A model generated the notes under the pieces. That model searched no databases. It saw nothing but the letters and a program-made list of their open reading frames with translations, and was not told the DNA's origin. A DNA stretch of 64,000 bases, taken from the NCBI GenBank assembly GCA_022823225.1, contig JAJDXM010000024.1, positions 1 through 64,000 on the forward strand, written 5' to 3'. The position numbers and the translations under genes are program-made. The number at the start of each line of letters is the position of its first letter. Positions within the stretch are counted from its first letter, which is position 1. Source of the DNA: Gemmatimonadota bacterium. Lineage in GTDB: Bacteria; Gemmatimonadota; Gemmatimonadetes; Longimicrobiales; Gaopeijiaceae. Of the stretch, positions 8,399 to 16,907 are shown one piece after another.

Positions 8399-9595
8399 TC
8401 AGTCGGACAGCAGGTTTGGGATCTCGACCATTGGATCCACGTCGGCACCGTAGTCCACGCCGGGCACCTCGAAGCCGAAAAGACGGAGGAATTCGGTGCG
8501 GTAGCCGTCGAAGTCGGTGACCGAGCGCAGCGTCTCGGTCGACACCGACTCCCAGGCGCGTGCCACGGCAGCCTGCGTCTCCGGCTTCATCTCCAGATCG
8601 TCCATGCGGATGAACCCCTGGTCGTCGGCCCGAACCCCGCCTGGGCCGTATACCCCGGTGCCGTAGAGCCGCTGCGCCTGCTCCATCGGCCCCTCGTGGT
8701 CGCCCTTCTCCTTCATGACACGGAAGAGAATGGACATGTAGAGCGGCACCACGGGAATCGCGGAACTTGCCTGCGTGACCACCGCCTTGAGAATCGCGAT
8801 GTGGGCGCCGCCCCCGGAGCGGGACAGTTCCGCGTCCAGCCGCCGCGCGGTGCGGTGGAGGTCCGCCTTGGCCTCTCCGATGGCGCCGTCGCGGTAGATG
8901 GGCCAGGTCAGCTCGGGACCGATGTAGCTGTAGGCGAAGGTGCGGCATCCGGGCGCGAGCACCCCCCCGCGCGCGAGCGCCTCCATCCACATGGCCCAGT
9001 CCTCGCCTCCCATCACCGCCACCGTGGCGTCGACCTCCTGTTGTGTGGCCGGCTCCAGTTCGATGTCGGCCACCTCGGCCCGGTCGGTGTTCAGCGTCTT
9101 CGAGCGGTATGGCGAACCGATCGGCTTCAGCACTGAAGTGAAGGTCTCTCCCGTGTCGGGATGGGTCCGCCGGGGCGCCGCCAGCGAATTGACTACGCAG
9201 TCCACCGGCGGGAAGTCCCGCTTCAGAGCGGCCACGACACGCTCCTTCGTCTCGTGGGAGAACGCATCGCCGTTGTAGGAGGCCGATGGGAGGCCCTCAA
9301 CGGCCGCCCTGGCCTCGAAAGCGGCCGTATTGTACCATCCCGCGGTACCCGAACGCCTGCCCCGGGGCGGCCGGTCGAAGAAGACCCCGAGCGTTGCCGC
9401 CCGGCCCCCGAAGGCCAGCGCGATCCGACTACCCAGCCCGTAGCTGGTCGAGGAGCCGAGCACGAGGACCGAACGCGGCGGACGCGCGAGCTGACGGGCG
9501 GTGGCGTGAGCGATCTGGGCCTCGACGTTGCGCTCGCATCCCACGGGATGGGTGGTCACGCACACGAAGCCGCGAACTCTGGGTTGGATGATCAT
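8399..9595 (-). CDS. fabV: Trans-2-enoyl-ACP/CoA reductase (FabV type)
   Basis: FabV performs the last reduction of fatty-acid elongation with NADH and is often insensitive to triclosan. The 398 residues match the family. Visible signatures are the opening MIIQPRVRGFVC, the nucleotide-binding LVLGSSTSYGLGSRIA, the conserved PRRTHPDTGE and the catalytic Y-x8-K motif (Tyr234 and Lys243). No FabI is in the window. The ATG start overlaps the stop of the upstream nhaC by four bases, which indicates translational coupling, and alkA follows closely. Confidence 0.95.
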   Translation of the reverse strand: MIIQPRVRGFVCVTTHPVGCERNVEAQIAHATARQLARPPRSVLVLGSSTSYGLGSRIALAFGGRAATLGVFFDRPPRGRRSGTAGWYNTAAFEARAAVEGLPSASYNGDAFSHETKERVVAALKRDFPPVDCVVNSLAAPRRTHPDTGETFTSVLKPIGSPYRSKTLNTDRAEVADIELEPATQQEVDATVAVMGGEDWAMWMEALARGGVLAPGCRTFAYSYIGPELTWPIYRDGAIGEAKADLHRTARRLDAELSRSGGGAHIAILKAVVTQASSAIPVVPLYMSILFRVMKEKGDHEGPMEQAQRLYGTGVYGPGGVRADDQGFIRMDDLEMKPETQAAVARAWESVSTETLRSVTDFDGYRTEFLRLFGFEVPGVDYGADVDPMVEIPNLLSD

Positions 9596-11079
9596 CGCTG
9601 GGAAGCTGATTCAGTCTGCTGGGGAACCGGTTCCGCCTCCGACCGGCCGAGTCCCGTGAGGATCGCCGCCAGCATGATTGCCAGGAGCGTCCACGAATAC
9701 GGATTGGCGAGCCCGGCTTCCAGCGCCGACACCCGCCCAACCCCGTGAGCCTCGCCGGATCCGGTGGCCGAAGACGCCAGAATGGTAGGGATGAAGAAGG
9801 GAAGCAGGAAGGGGTAGGTGCAGACGGTCATGTCCAGGATGTTGGCGCGCCTGAAGCGCCCGATGCCCGCGGAGCGGCCGGCGCGGCGGACCAGGTCGCC
9901 CACCGCGAGGATGGCCATGACCGAGTGGGTGGTGACGATCACCGCCAGGCTCGTAACTCCGAAGATGCGCATTTCGGTCCGGCGAAGTGCGTCCTTTTCC
10001 GGCTTCCACCCCTGCACGACGCGGTCCAGAACCCCCGCCTCCTGCACGGCACCCACGATTCCCATCAGGAGGATCGTGAAGACCACGATGCCCACCGCTC
10101 CCTCCATCCCATCGAGAATCAGGCCCTCGGCGCGGAACTCGGCGGCGTCGATATGAATCAGATCGCCCGCGGACACGAGGCCCAGCACCAGCGCCACGAC
10201 AATGGCCGTCGCAACGCCGGTGAAGAGGCTTTCCACCAGCCCCTTGCCCCTCCACAGCACGACGAAGGTGGCCAGCGGCGCGAGAAGCATCGCAAAGGCG
10301 GTCGCGGACCCCTCGGCTCCGCCCGGACCGCCGATCTGCACCGGCGCACCCGCAGCGGCCGCAGGGGCTTCGGGTGCCGCCTCCGCCCCCCCGAACAGCA
10401 GCAGCACCACCCCCGCGACCACCGCCGCCGGAACCGCGTAGCGAAGCCGCGACCTCACGACGCCTCCCATCGGCGCCCTCTGGCTGCTCGCCGACGCGAT
10501 CGTCGTGTCCGAGACGGGTGAGACGTTGTCGCCGAAGGTCGCGCCCGCCAGGATCGCCCCGATCAGCGCTGCCGGCTTCGCCCCAAGGGTTCCGGCGGCC
10601 GGGTAGAGCAGGGGGGCGCAGATCAGGATCGTGCCGAGGCTGGTCCCCGTCACGGTCGAGAAGAGGACCGCGATCAGGAAGGCCAGGAGCACGAAGCCTC
10701 CGCCGCGCAGGCCCAGTTCGCTTCCACCCCACACGAGCGCATCCACGAGACCCGACTCGCGCAGCAGCACCGAGAAAATCCCTGCCAGCAGCCACGCCAT
10801 GACCATGAGCATGACGATCGGCCGCGCCATCCCGCGGACGGCCGCGGTGCCGTAGTCCGCGGGACGCCTGGCCAGCAGCAGCCCGGCACCCAGCGCCGCG
10901 ATCAGGACGGGCCACAGTCCGCGCTCGTCCGGTGCGCCCGAAAAGCCGAGCCAGGCCGCGCCCGCGGCGAAAACGAACACCGGGAGCAGAGCGCCCGCAA
11001 TGCCGAGGTGAAAGGTGAGCGACGGGGCGGGGGCCGGATCGGGAGGTGTCGGCGGGTGCGAAAGGTCTTTGAAGAACAA
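9592..11079 (-). CDS. nhaC: NhaC-family Na+/H+ antiporter
   Basis: This is a polytopic inner-membrane protein of about 495 residues with some twelve hydrophobic segments. Family signatures are FSTVTGTSLGTILICAPLLYPA and GATFGDNVSPVSDTT, the charged membrane motif thought to bind cations. It would exchange sodium for protons. A low-complexity Ala/Gly/Pro loop separates the two halves at about residues 232-258. The start is a TTG at 11079 without a clear ribosome-binding site; no better start precedes the first helix, so the N-terminus is uncertain. Its stop overlaps the fabV start. Confidence 0.87.
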   Translation of the reverse strand: MFFKDLSHPPTPPDPAPAPSLTFHLGIAGALLPVFVFAAGAAWLGFSGAPDERGLWPVLIAALGAGLLLARRPADYGTAAVRGMARPIVMLMVMAWLLAGIFSVLLRESGLVDALVWGGSELGLRGGGFVLLAFLIAVLFSTVTGTSLGTILICAPLLYPAAGTLGAKPAALIGAILAGATFGDNVSPVSDTTIASASSQRAPMGGVVRSRLRYAVPAAVVAGVVLLLFGGAEAAPEAPAAAAGAPVQIGGPGGAEGSATAFAMLLAPLATFVVLWRGKGLVESLFTGVATAIVVALVLGLVSAGDLIHIDAAEFRAEGLILDGMEGAVGIVVFTILLMGIVGAVQEAGVLDRVVQGWKPEKDALRRTEMRIFGVTSLAVIVTTHSVMAILAVGDLVRRAGRSAGIGRFRRANILDMTVCTYPFLLPFFIPTILASSATGSGEAHGVGRVSALEAGLANPYSWTLLAIMLAAILTGLGRSEAEPVPQQTESASQR

Positions 11080-11241
11080 TGTCGGCGTGTCGGCAGGGGT
11101 TGCGCGGCCTTTGACCGGATTGCTTATGATCGGTGGTTGGAGCCGGATGGTCCAGTCGAGAGCCCCGCCCGCCCGCCGCTGGCCGGCGTACGGGCGCCTC
11201 GCGGGCCGCCGTCAGAGCACCCAACCGCCAGGGTGAAGCAG

Positions 11242-11601
11242 ATGAGCGATTCCGACGCCTTCGAACTGTATGACCTGCGTGTCGAGGTCGTTGCCGGTCG
11301 GAAGGAGATGGTGTGCAGTCACCGCCCGGGGGACTTTTTCGAACTCAGGGGAGAGGAGCTCACGCTTCCCGCCGGCCAGAGCTTTCCGATCTACCCGCTG
11401 GCGGCTCTCCTGCCGCTGTTGCCTGCGAAGCAGAGGATGACCGATCCCAACGACTGGATGACGACCGACGCCGAAGTCGCCTGCCCGGACCCCCACTGTG
11501 GAGCCCGCTTCCGCATCGTCCGGACGGGTGTAACGACGTTCCGCCACGGCGAGGTGACGAGGGTGCCGCTCGACGCGACCCGTCTGCGCCGGGATCCGTG
11601 A
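11242..11601 (+). CDS. TIGR04076 family protein of unknown function
   Basis: The 119-residue product has the features of this small family: YDLRVEVV at the start, a CSHRPGDFFEL segment, a hydrophobic stretch IYPLAALLPLLPAKQR, and two cysteines in ACPDPHCGARFRI before the end. The function is unknown; the cysteines could bind a metal. The ATG at 11242 is used; an in-frame GTG at 11233 is possible. Its stop overlaps the GTG start of the aldo/keto reductase, so the two are translationally coupled. Confidence 0.72.
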   Translation: MSDSDAFELYDLRVEVVAGRKEMVCSHRPGDFFELRGEELTLPAGQSFPIYPLAALLPLLPAKQRMTDPNDWMTTDAEVACPDPHCGARFRIVRTGVTTFRHGEVTRVPLDATRLRRDP

Positions 11602-12590
11602 GCCGGCGCTGGCGCCCGCCCCGCTCCGGCGTCATCCGGGGCTGCTGGCAACTGGCCCGCGGACATGGCGCCGGCTGGAGCCGCGACCTCGCCTTCGCGG
11701 CGCTCGATTGGGCGGCCGCGCTGCCTGGGGCGCTTCACCTCGACTGTGCCGACATCTACAGCGGGGTGGAGGTTCTGCTGGGCGACTGGATGGCGAGCCG
11801 CAGGGAGACCGCCGGTCGGGTGATCGTGCACACCAAGTGCGTGCCGAACCTGGCCTCGCTGCCCCGAATCGGACGCGACGACGTGCGCCGAATCGTTCTC
11901 CGTTCGCGCGACCGGCTTCGCGTGGAGGCGCTCGACCTGGTCCAGCTCCACTGGTGGGACTTCGGCGTTCGTGGATGGGTGCGCGCGGCCCGGTGGCTGG
12001 CCGAACTCCGCGCGGAGGGGGTGGTTCGACACATCGGGGTAACCAACTTCGACACGGGTTCACTTCGGCGGTTGTTGGACGAGGGCATTCCGGTGGTCAC
12101 CAACCAGGTTCAGCTCTCTCTTCTGGACCGGCGCCCCCTGGGGAGCCTTGCCCCGTTCTGTGACGACCGCGGTGTGGCGCTGCTCTGCTACGGCTCGCTC
12201 GCGGGAGGCCTCCTCGCCGATGGCACTGCGGCCGACTCGCGGTCCGTCACCAAGTACCGCCTCATCGTGGAAGACGTGGGCGGTCCCGCGGCGCTTGAGC
12301 GGGCGCGCGGCGAACTGGCCCGAATCGCGGCCCGGGAGAGCGCGTCACCCGGAGACGTGGCCGCGGCCTGGGCGCTCGGCCAGCGTGCGGTGGGAGCCGT
12401 GGTCGTCGGCCTGAGCCGGCGCGGTCTGGCGGCCGACCCCCGCGCGGTGAGATTGCGTCCCGAAGACCACGCGGCCCTCGCTGCGACGGTCTCCGCCACC
12501 GTGCCGGGCGCGGTCTATGAGGCCGAACGGGATCGCGCCGGCCCGCACGGCAGGATCATGCGGTACGACCTCAACCGGAAGGGGGGCTAG
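11598..12590 (+). CDS. Aldo/keto reductase family oxidoreductase
   Basis: This is an NADPH-dependent (beta/alpha)8-barrel oxidoreductase of 330 residues. Recognisable elements are LHLDCADIYSGVEVLLG with the catalytic Asp and Tyr, VIVHTKCV with the Lys position, LDLVQLHWWDF, HIGVTNFDTGSL, VVTNQVQLSLLDRRP and LCYGSLAGGLLAD. The usual QHH/LHW histidine is present in LHWW. The GTG start at 11598 overlaps the previous stop (GTGA) and precedes the first barrel strand (SGVIRGCWQLARGH). The substrate cannot be told from sequence. Fpg follows six bases downstream. Confidence 0.9.
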   Translation: MSRRWRPPRSGVIRGCWQLARGHGAGWSRDLAFAALDWAAALPGALHLDCADIYSGVEVLLGDWMASRRETAGRVIVHTKCVPNLASLPRIGRDDVRRIVLRSRDRLRVEALDLVQLHWWDFGVRGWVRAARWLAELRAEGVVRHIGVTNFDTGSLRRLLDEGIPVVTNQVQLSLLDRRPLGSLAPFCDDRGVALLCYGSLAGGLLADGTAADSRSVTKYRLIVEDVGGPAALERARGELARIAARESASPGDVAAAWALGQRAVGAVVVGLSRRGLAADPRAVRLRPEDHAALAATVSATVPGAVYEAERDRAGPHGRIMRYDLNRKGG

Positions 12591-12596
12591 GCCGCC

Positions 12597-13544
12597 ATGC
12601 CCGAACTCCCGGAGATCGCCCTCTACCTTCACGCGCTGCGCGCCCGCGTACTCGGCGAGAGGCTTGAGGCGGTGCGGATCCGTTCGCCCTCCCTCCTCAA
12701 GAGCTTCGACCCGCCCATCGCGGACGCGCACGGCAAGGTGGTCGAGTCCCTGTCGCGGCTGGGGAAGCGCGTCGTGTTCGGCCTCGAACACGACCTCCAC
12801 ATCGTAATCCACCTCATGATCGCGGGACGCTTCCAGTGGCGGAAGCCGGGCGCGCCCATCCATCGCAAACATGGCCACGCGGCGCTCGACTTTGCCCAGG
12901 GATCCCTGCTATTGACCGAGGCGAGCAGTCACAAGCGGGCGTCGCTGCACCTGCTGCGGGGCGAGGCCGGCCTTGGCGACCACGACCCGGGAGGGATCGA
13001 GCCGCTGGATACCACGCCCGCGGACTTCGCCGCCGCGCTCCGGCGCGAGAACCGCACCCTCAAACGCGCGCTCACCGACCCGCGCATCCTGTCGGGGATC
13101 GGCAACGCCCACTCCGACGAGATCCTGCTGCGGGCCCGCCTGTCGCCCGTGAAGCTCACCTCCCGGCTGACCGCCGCGGAGATCGAGCGCCTGCACGCCG
13201 CGACCCGCTCCTCGCTTCGCGAGTGGTCCGCTCGCCTCATCGAAGAGGCGGGGGACGCGTTCCCGAAGAAGGTCACCGCCTTTCATCCCGCCATGGGCGC
13301 CCACGGGAAGTACGGCGAGCCCTGTCCGCAGTGCGGCACCGCCATCCAGCGGATCGTCTACGCCACCCGCGAGACCAACTACTGCCCGGCCTGCCAGACC
13401 GGCGGACGACTCCTCGCGGACCGCGCGCTCTCGAGGCTGCTGCGGCGGGACTGGCCCAGGCGGGTGGAAGATCTGGAGGACCTGAGGCGCAGGCCCGCGG
13501 ACGTTCCTACCGGCCGTCCACCTTCCCGGCATCCTTCGGGATAA
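12597..13544 (+). CDS. mutM: Formamidopyrimidine-DNA glycosylase (Fpg/MutM)
   Basis: This bifunctional glycosylase/AP lyase removes 8-oxoguanine and ring-opened purines. Pro2 and Glu3 of the MPELPE start are the catalytic nucleophile and acid, and the beta-loop lysine is at Lys57 (LGKRVVF). The helix-two-turn-helix SGIGNAHSDEILLRARLSP is intact, as is the C-terminal zinc finger with Cys243, Cys246, Cys263 and Cys266 and the final QTGG. The tail extends about 45 residues beyond the finger and is basic. The 3' end overlaps the convergent TonB-like gene by 38 bp. Confidence 0.93.
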   Translation: MPELPEIALYLHALRARVLGERLEAVRIRSPSLLKSFDPPIADAHGKVVESLSRLGKRVVFGLEHDLHIVIHLMIAGRFQWRKPGAPIHRKHGHAALDFAQGSLLLTEASSHKRASLHLLRGEAGLGDHDPGGIEPLDTTPADFAAALRRENRTLKRALTDPRILSGIGNAHSDEILLRARLSPVKLTSRLTAAEIERLHAATRSSLREWSARLIEEAGDAFPKKVTAFHPAMGAHGKYGEPCPQCGTAIQRIVYATRETNYCPACQTGGRLLADRALSRLLRRDWPRRVEDLEDLRRRPADVPTGRPPSRHPSG

Positions 13545-14151
13545 TCCGGCATATCTGATCGCCCCCGATTCCGAAGGTCCTGCCGAGCCGTCTCCAGAAG
13601 CTGTTTCCGTTCGAGCCGTCGTCCTCCGCGTGATCGTGTCCCGCGTGCGGATCGATCGCTTCGACGGGAGACCAGCCGTCGATGGCCCGCTGGCCCGGCA
13701 ACCGGGGCGCCACGGCGAGTTCGGTGCGGGTCTTCAATCCCGCCTCGAGGATCTCGGCCAGGGTGGGTTCAGGGGCGCTCCCCGCTGCGGCCGACGCCAG
13801 CGCCGCCGCGGAGGCGGAGGGGGCCGGCGCCGGGGATGCCGGCACGTGGGTTGCCGCCTCGGGCTCCGGCTGGGGTGCCGGCGCCGCATCGGCGAGGAGG
13901 GGACGCTCGTCGGTCGGCAGCGGCGGGGGTTCGACCTCGGACTCCACCACCTCGACCTGAAGCAACTTCAGTTCGGTGACCTCCGCGTCCGCCGGTTCCA
14001 CCACCTCCTGCGGCTCGCCAGCTGCGCGCGACAGGTCCAGTGGATCGATGGTCAGCGTGCTGAGTACCCAGACGTGCAGTCCCACCGACACCACTCCGCC
14101 AAGCAGAAGCAGCCGCCGGTTCGTTCGGTTTCTCACCTGTCGCGAGTTCAT
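13507..14151 (-). CDS. Single-pass membrane protein with Pro/Ala-rich periplasmic region (TonB-like N-terminus)
   Basis: The 214-residue product starts with a basic segment and one transmembrane helix (LLLLGGVVSVGLHVWVL), then has an acidic stretch and a Pro/Ala/Glu-rich linker at about residues 75-130, as in TonB-type or other envelope-spanning proteins. The C-terminal part (LAEILEAGLKTRTEL to FWRRLGRTFGIGG) is not the usual TonB domain. The ATG at 14151 is chosen because GGAGG lies five bases upstream; the frame stays open further upstream without a better signal. A histidine-rich spot, HAGHDHAEDD, could bind metal. It lies 46 bp after xthA on the same strand. The function is unknown. Confidence 0.58.
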   Translation of the reverse strand: MNSRQVRNRTNRRLLLLGGVVSVGLHVWVLSTLTIDPLDLSRAAGEPQEVVEPADAEVTELKLLQVEVVESEVEPPPLPTDERPLLADAAPAPQPEPEAATHVPASPAPAPSASAAALASAAAGSAPEPTLAEILEAGLKTRTELAVAPRLPGQRAIDGWSPVEAIDPHAGHDHAEDDGSNGNSFWRRLGRTFGIGGDQICRIIPKDAGKVDGR

Positions 14152-14197
14152 CGCATCCTCCGGACCCGCTGCCGACTTTCCCAGACTCCCCAATTTA

Positions 14198-14995
14198 TCA
14201 TACAACATTGCCGTTGCGCGGGTTCCAGTCAAATTCGGCCACAACCGGCGCGTGATCCGACGGGACGTCGGTCTTCCGGCCCTTGCGCTGGTCGCGGTCC
14301 ACCCAGGCGCCCGTCGAACGCTCGGCCACCGTCATGGTGGCGAAGACATGGTCGATTCGCAAGCCGTCGTTGCGCGGAAAGGCCAGTCTCCGATAGTCCC
14401 ACCAGCTGTAGAGCCCCCCTTCGGGATTGTGCTTCCTCACCACGTCGGCGAATCCCCACCGCCGAATCCGCTCCAGCGCCTCCCGGGCCGCGGGATGGCA
14501 GAGCACGCTCGGCTCCCACTTGCCGGGGTCGTTGGCGTCCAGGTCGTCGGGCGCGACGTTGAAGTCACCGGTCAGGACCACCGGGTCGCCGGGATCGTGA
14601 CGGGTGGCAATCACTTCGAGGAGGCGCGCCATCCAGGCCAGCTTGTAGTCGTACGCCTCCGAGCCGACCGTGCGGCCATTGGGAAAGTAGGCCGAGTAGA
14701 CCGTCACCCCCTTGACGACGCCCCCGATCAGCCGCGCCTGGGGGTCGTCGTCCTCGAGTCCGCGGCGTACATCGGTGATCGGGTGGGGGCTCAGCAGCGC
14801 GACCCCGTTGAATGCCTTCTGGCCGTAGACCGCGGACTCGTATCCTTCGCCGCGCACCGGCTCGGCCGGATAGGCCTCGTCGGTGGTCTTCAGTTCCTGC
14901 AGGCAGAGGACGTCGGGGCGATGTTCGCGCAGCCATCCAAGGACGCGCGCTTCCCGGGCCTTGACGGAGTTGACGTTCCAGGTGGCGATTCGCAT
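14198..14995 (-). CDS. xthA: Exodeoxyribonuclease III
   Basis: This is an AP endonuclease and 3'-5' exonuclease of the EEP fold. Motifs are complete: MRIATWNVNS at the start, LQELK with the metal-binding Glu34, YSAYFPNG, LTGDFNVAPDDLD, LRIDHVF and the terminal SDHAPVVAEF. The 265-residue length from the ATG at 14995 fits the family; the frame is open upstream to a GTG at 15082, but that part carries no homology. It forms a repair neighbourhood with the convergent fpg gene. Confidence 0.95.
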   Translation of the reverse strand: MRIATWNVNSVKAREARVLGWLREHRPDVLCLQELKTTDEAYPAEPVRGEGYESAVYGQKAFNGVALLSPHPITDVRRGLEDDDPQARLIGGVVKGVTVYSAYFPNGRTVGSEAYDYKLAWMARLLEVIATRHDPGDPVVLTGDFNVAPDDLDANDPGKWEPSVLCHPAAREALERIRRWGFADVVRKHNPEGGLYSWWDYRRLAFPRNDGLRIDHVFATMTVAERSTGAWVDRDQRKGRKTDVPSDHAPVVAEFDWNPRNGNVV

Positions 14996-15296
14996 GGCGG
15001 GTAAGGATAGGAGGTGGAGGGGCTGGCCGGAAGGCAAGGACGTTGGCCCGCCGTGGCAGTGGGCGGGTGAGCGGGTACGCACCGGGGGCTTTGCAGAAGG
15101 GGATCCCGGGATCCCATATTGTTGTCATGCGATCCGGTCTTTCACCGCGAGGCCTGCTGGCAGTCCGTGGATAGAGCCCCGCGAGCACCGAGAGCGGCGA
15201 GGCGCCGAGCTGGCAAGGCGCGTGAACGGGTGAACGTCCCCGTGGGTGAATCCACTGCGCTGGCAGGCGTCGGGTAAGTAATCCAGGCATTACATT
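14996..15296. other. Divergent intergenic region, 301 bp
   Basis: This lies between xthA (minus) and the D-aminoacylase gene (plus). I see no further coding sequence. The right end becomes AT-rich and runs into an inverted repeat at the D-aminoacylase start codon, listed separately. It presumably holds promoters for both genes, but no confident -35/-10 pair can be given. Confidence 0.5.
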
Positions 15297-15317
15297 ATGT
15301 CATGTAAACATTACATT
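15290..15317 (+). promoter_or_regulatory. Inverted repeat and shared motif at the D-aminoacylase start
   Basis: Perfect six-base arms TTACAT and ATGTAA are separated by six bases (15290-15307) and overlap the start codon at 15297. The stretch 15297-15317 reads ATGTCATGT-N5-TTACATT, and exactly the same pattern recurs at 35538-35558 upstream of the molybdoenzyme operon. Such a dyad over a start site could be an operator. The regulator is unknown. Confidence 0.4.
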
Positions 15318-16904
15318 CTGGTCATCTCGTGCGCAGTGCTGTCGGTCGCGGCTCCGGCGACACCACTCGCCGCCCAGCGCTACGACATCCTCATCGCCGG
15401 GGGCACGGTCGTCGACGGCACGGGCGCCGAGCGCTTCCGCGCCGACGTTGCCGTGGCGGACGGCCGCATCGCGCTGGTGTCCGCCGAGCCCATCGACCCC
15501 TCCCTCGCGGCCACCGTGATCGATGCGACCGGCCAGGTCGTCACCCCCGGCTTCATCGACAACCACGCGCACGTGCAGCAGACGATCGCCGAGTATCCGC
15601 TCGCCGAGAACTTCCTGCGCCAGGGGATCACCACCCTGATCGCGTCGCTGCACTCCGGCAACCAGCCCTGGCCCCTGGAGGAGTTCGCGTCGGGGCTTGA
15701 GATGGCGCCCAACGTGGGCTTCTTCGCGGGCCACACCTGGACGCGCAGGCAGGTGCTCGGCATGGAGAACCGCGCTCCCACCGCGGCAGAGCTGGAGGAG
15801 ATGAAGGCGCTCGTCGACCGGTCGATGCGCGAGGGGGCGCTGGGTCTCTCGACCGGGCTCCTCTACGTGCCCGCCAACTTCGCCGAAACCGGGGAGGTGA
15901 TCGAGTTGGCCAGGGTCGCGGCCGCGCACGGGGGCATCTACGTCAGCCACATGCGGAACGAGGCCAGCGGGCTGCTCGAGTCGGTGCGGGAGGTGATCCG
16001 GATCGCCGCAGAGGCGGACATCCCGGCGCAGATCAACCACCACAAGGCGGCCGGCGCGGCGCAGTGGGGGTGGAGCGAGCACAGCCTGGCCCTGATCGAC
16101 TCGGCCAACGCGGCCGGGCTGACCGTCACCCACGACCTCTACCCCTACGCAGCCTCGAGCACCGGGTCGTCCATCCTGTTCCCGCAGTGGGCGCTGGCCG
16201 GCGGCGCGGACGACTTCGCGGCGCGCGTCGCGGACCCCCAGACGCGGGCGCGGATGGAAGCCGACATGCGGGTCATCTTCATGACCGACCGGGTGGGCGC
16301 CGACATCTCGCGCATCCAGTTCCGGGTGCTGGGGTCCGACGAGTCCTACAACGGGAGGACGCTCGCCGACTACGCCGCCGACCGCGGGCTGCCGAACGAT
16401 CTCGAGACCGGCATCCGGCTCGCAATCGAGCTGCAGCTTCAGGGCGGGTTCAGCGCGATCTACCATGCGATGGACGAGGGGGATGTGATCCGGATCATGC
16501 AGCACCCGCTCGCGATGATCGAGACGGACGGGGATGCGGTCGGGTACGGGGTGGGGTATCCGCACCCGCGCAGCTACGGCGCCTTTCCCCGCGTGCTGGC
16601 GCGCTATGTGCGCGAGCTGGGCGTGATCACCCTGGAGGAGGCCGTGAAGAAGATGACCTCGATGCCGGCGCAGTGGCTCGGCCGCGAGGACATGGGTGTG
16701 ATCGCCGAGGGGATGCGCGCGGACATCGCGGTCTTCGACCCCGAGGTGATCGCGGACCGCGCGACCTTCGCGGACCCGCACCAGTACAGCGTCGGGATCA
16801 CGGACCTGCTGGTGAACGGGGTGCCGGTGATCCGCGACGGGGGCCTGACGGGCGAGAAGCCGGGACGGTGGATCCGCGGGCCGGTGCGGAGGCCGGTGAG
16901 TTAG
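15297..16904 (+). CDS. Secreted N-acyl-D-amino-acid deacylase (amidohydrolase)
   Basis: The 535-residue protein has a signal peptide ending in PLAAQ and an amidohydrolase barrel. The metal site begins with His90 and His92 in DNHAHVQ; further motifs are GALGLSTGLLYVP, YVSHMRNE with a metal-ligand His, AQINHHKAAG, MIETDGDAVG with the catalytic Asp, and the Pro-Arg-Ser-Tyr-rich HPRSYGAFPRVLARYV typical of D-aminoacylases. It would cleave N-acylated D-amino acids in the periplasm, for example from peptidoglycan or peptides. A propeller lipoprotein gene begins three bases after the stop. An inverted repeat overlaps the start codon, which may be an operator. Confidence 0.9.
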   Translation: MSCKHYILVISCAVLSVAAPATPLAAQRYDILIAGGTVVDGTGAERFRADVAVADGRIALVSAEPIDPSLAATVIDATGQVVTPGFIDNHAHVQQTIAEYPLAENFLRQGITTLIASLHSGNQPWPLEEFASGLEMAPNVGFFAGHTWTRRQVLGMENRAPTAAELEEMKALVDRSMREGALGLSTGLLYVPANFAETGEVIELARVAAAHGGIYVSHMRNEASGLLESVREVIRIAAEADIPAQINHHKAAGAAQWGWSEHSLALIDSANAAGLTVTHDLYPYAASSTGSSILFPQWALAGGADDFAARVADPQTRARMEADMRVIFMTDRVGADISRIQFRVLGSDESYNGRTLADYAADRGLPNDLETGIRLAIELQLQGGFSAIYHAMDEGDVIRIMQHPLAMIETDGDAVGYGVGYPHPRSYGAFPRVLARYVRELGVITLEEAVKKMTSMPAQWLGREDMGVIAEGMRADIAVFDPEVIADRATFADPHQYSVGITDLLVNGVPVIRDGGLTGEKPGRWIRGPVRRPVS

Positions 16905-16907
16905 TCC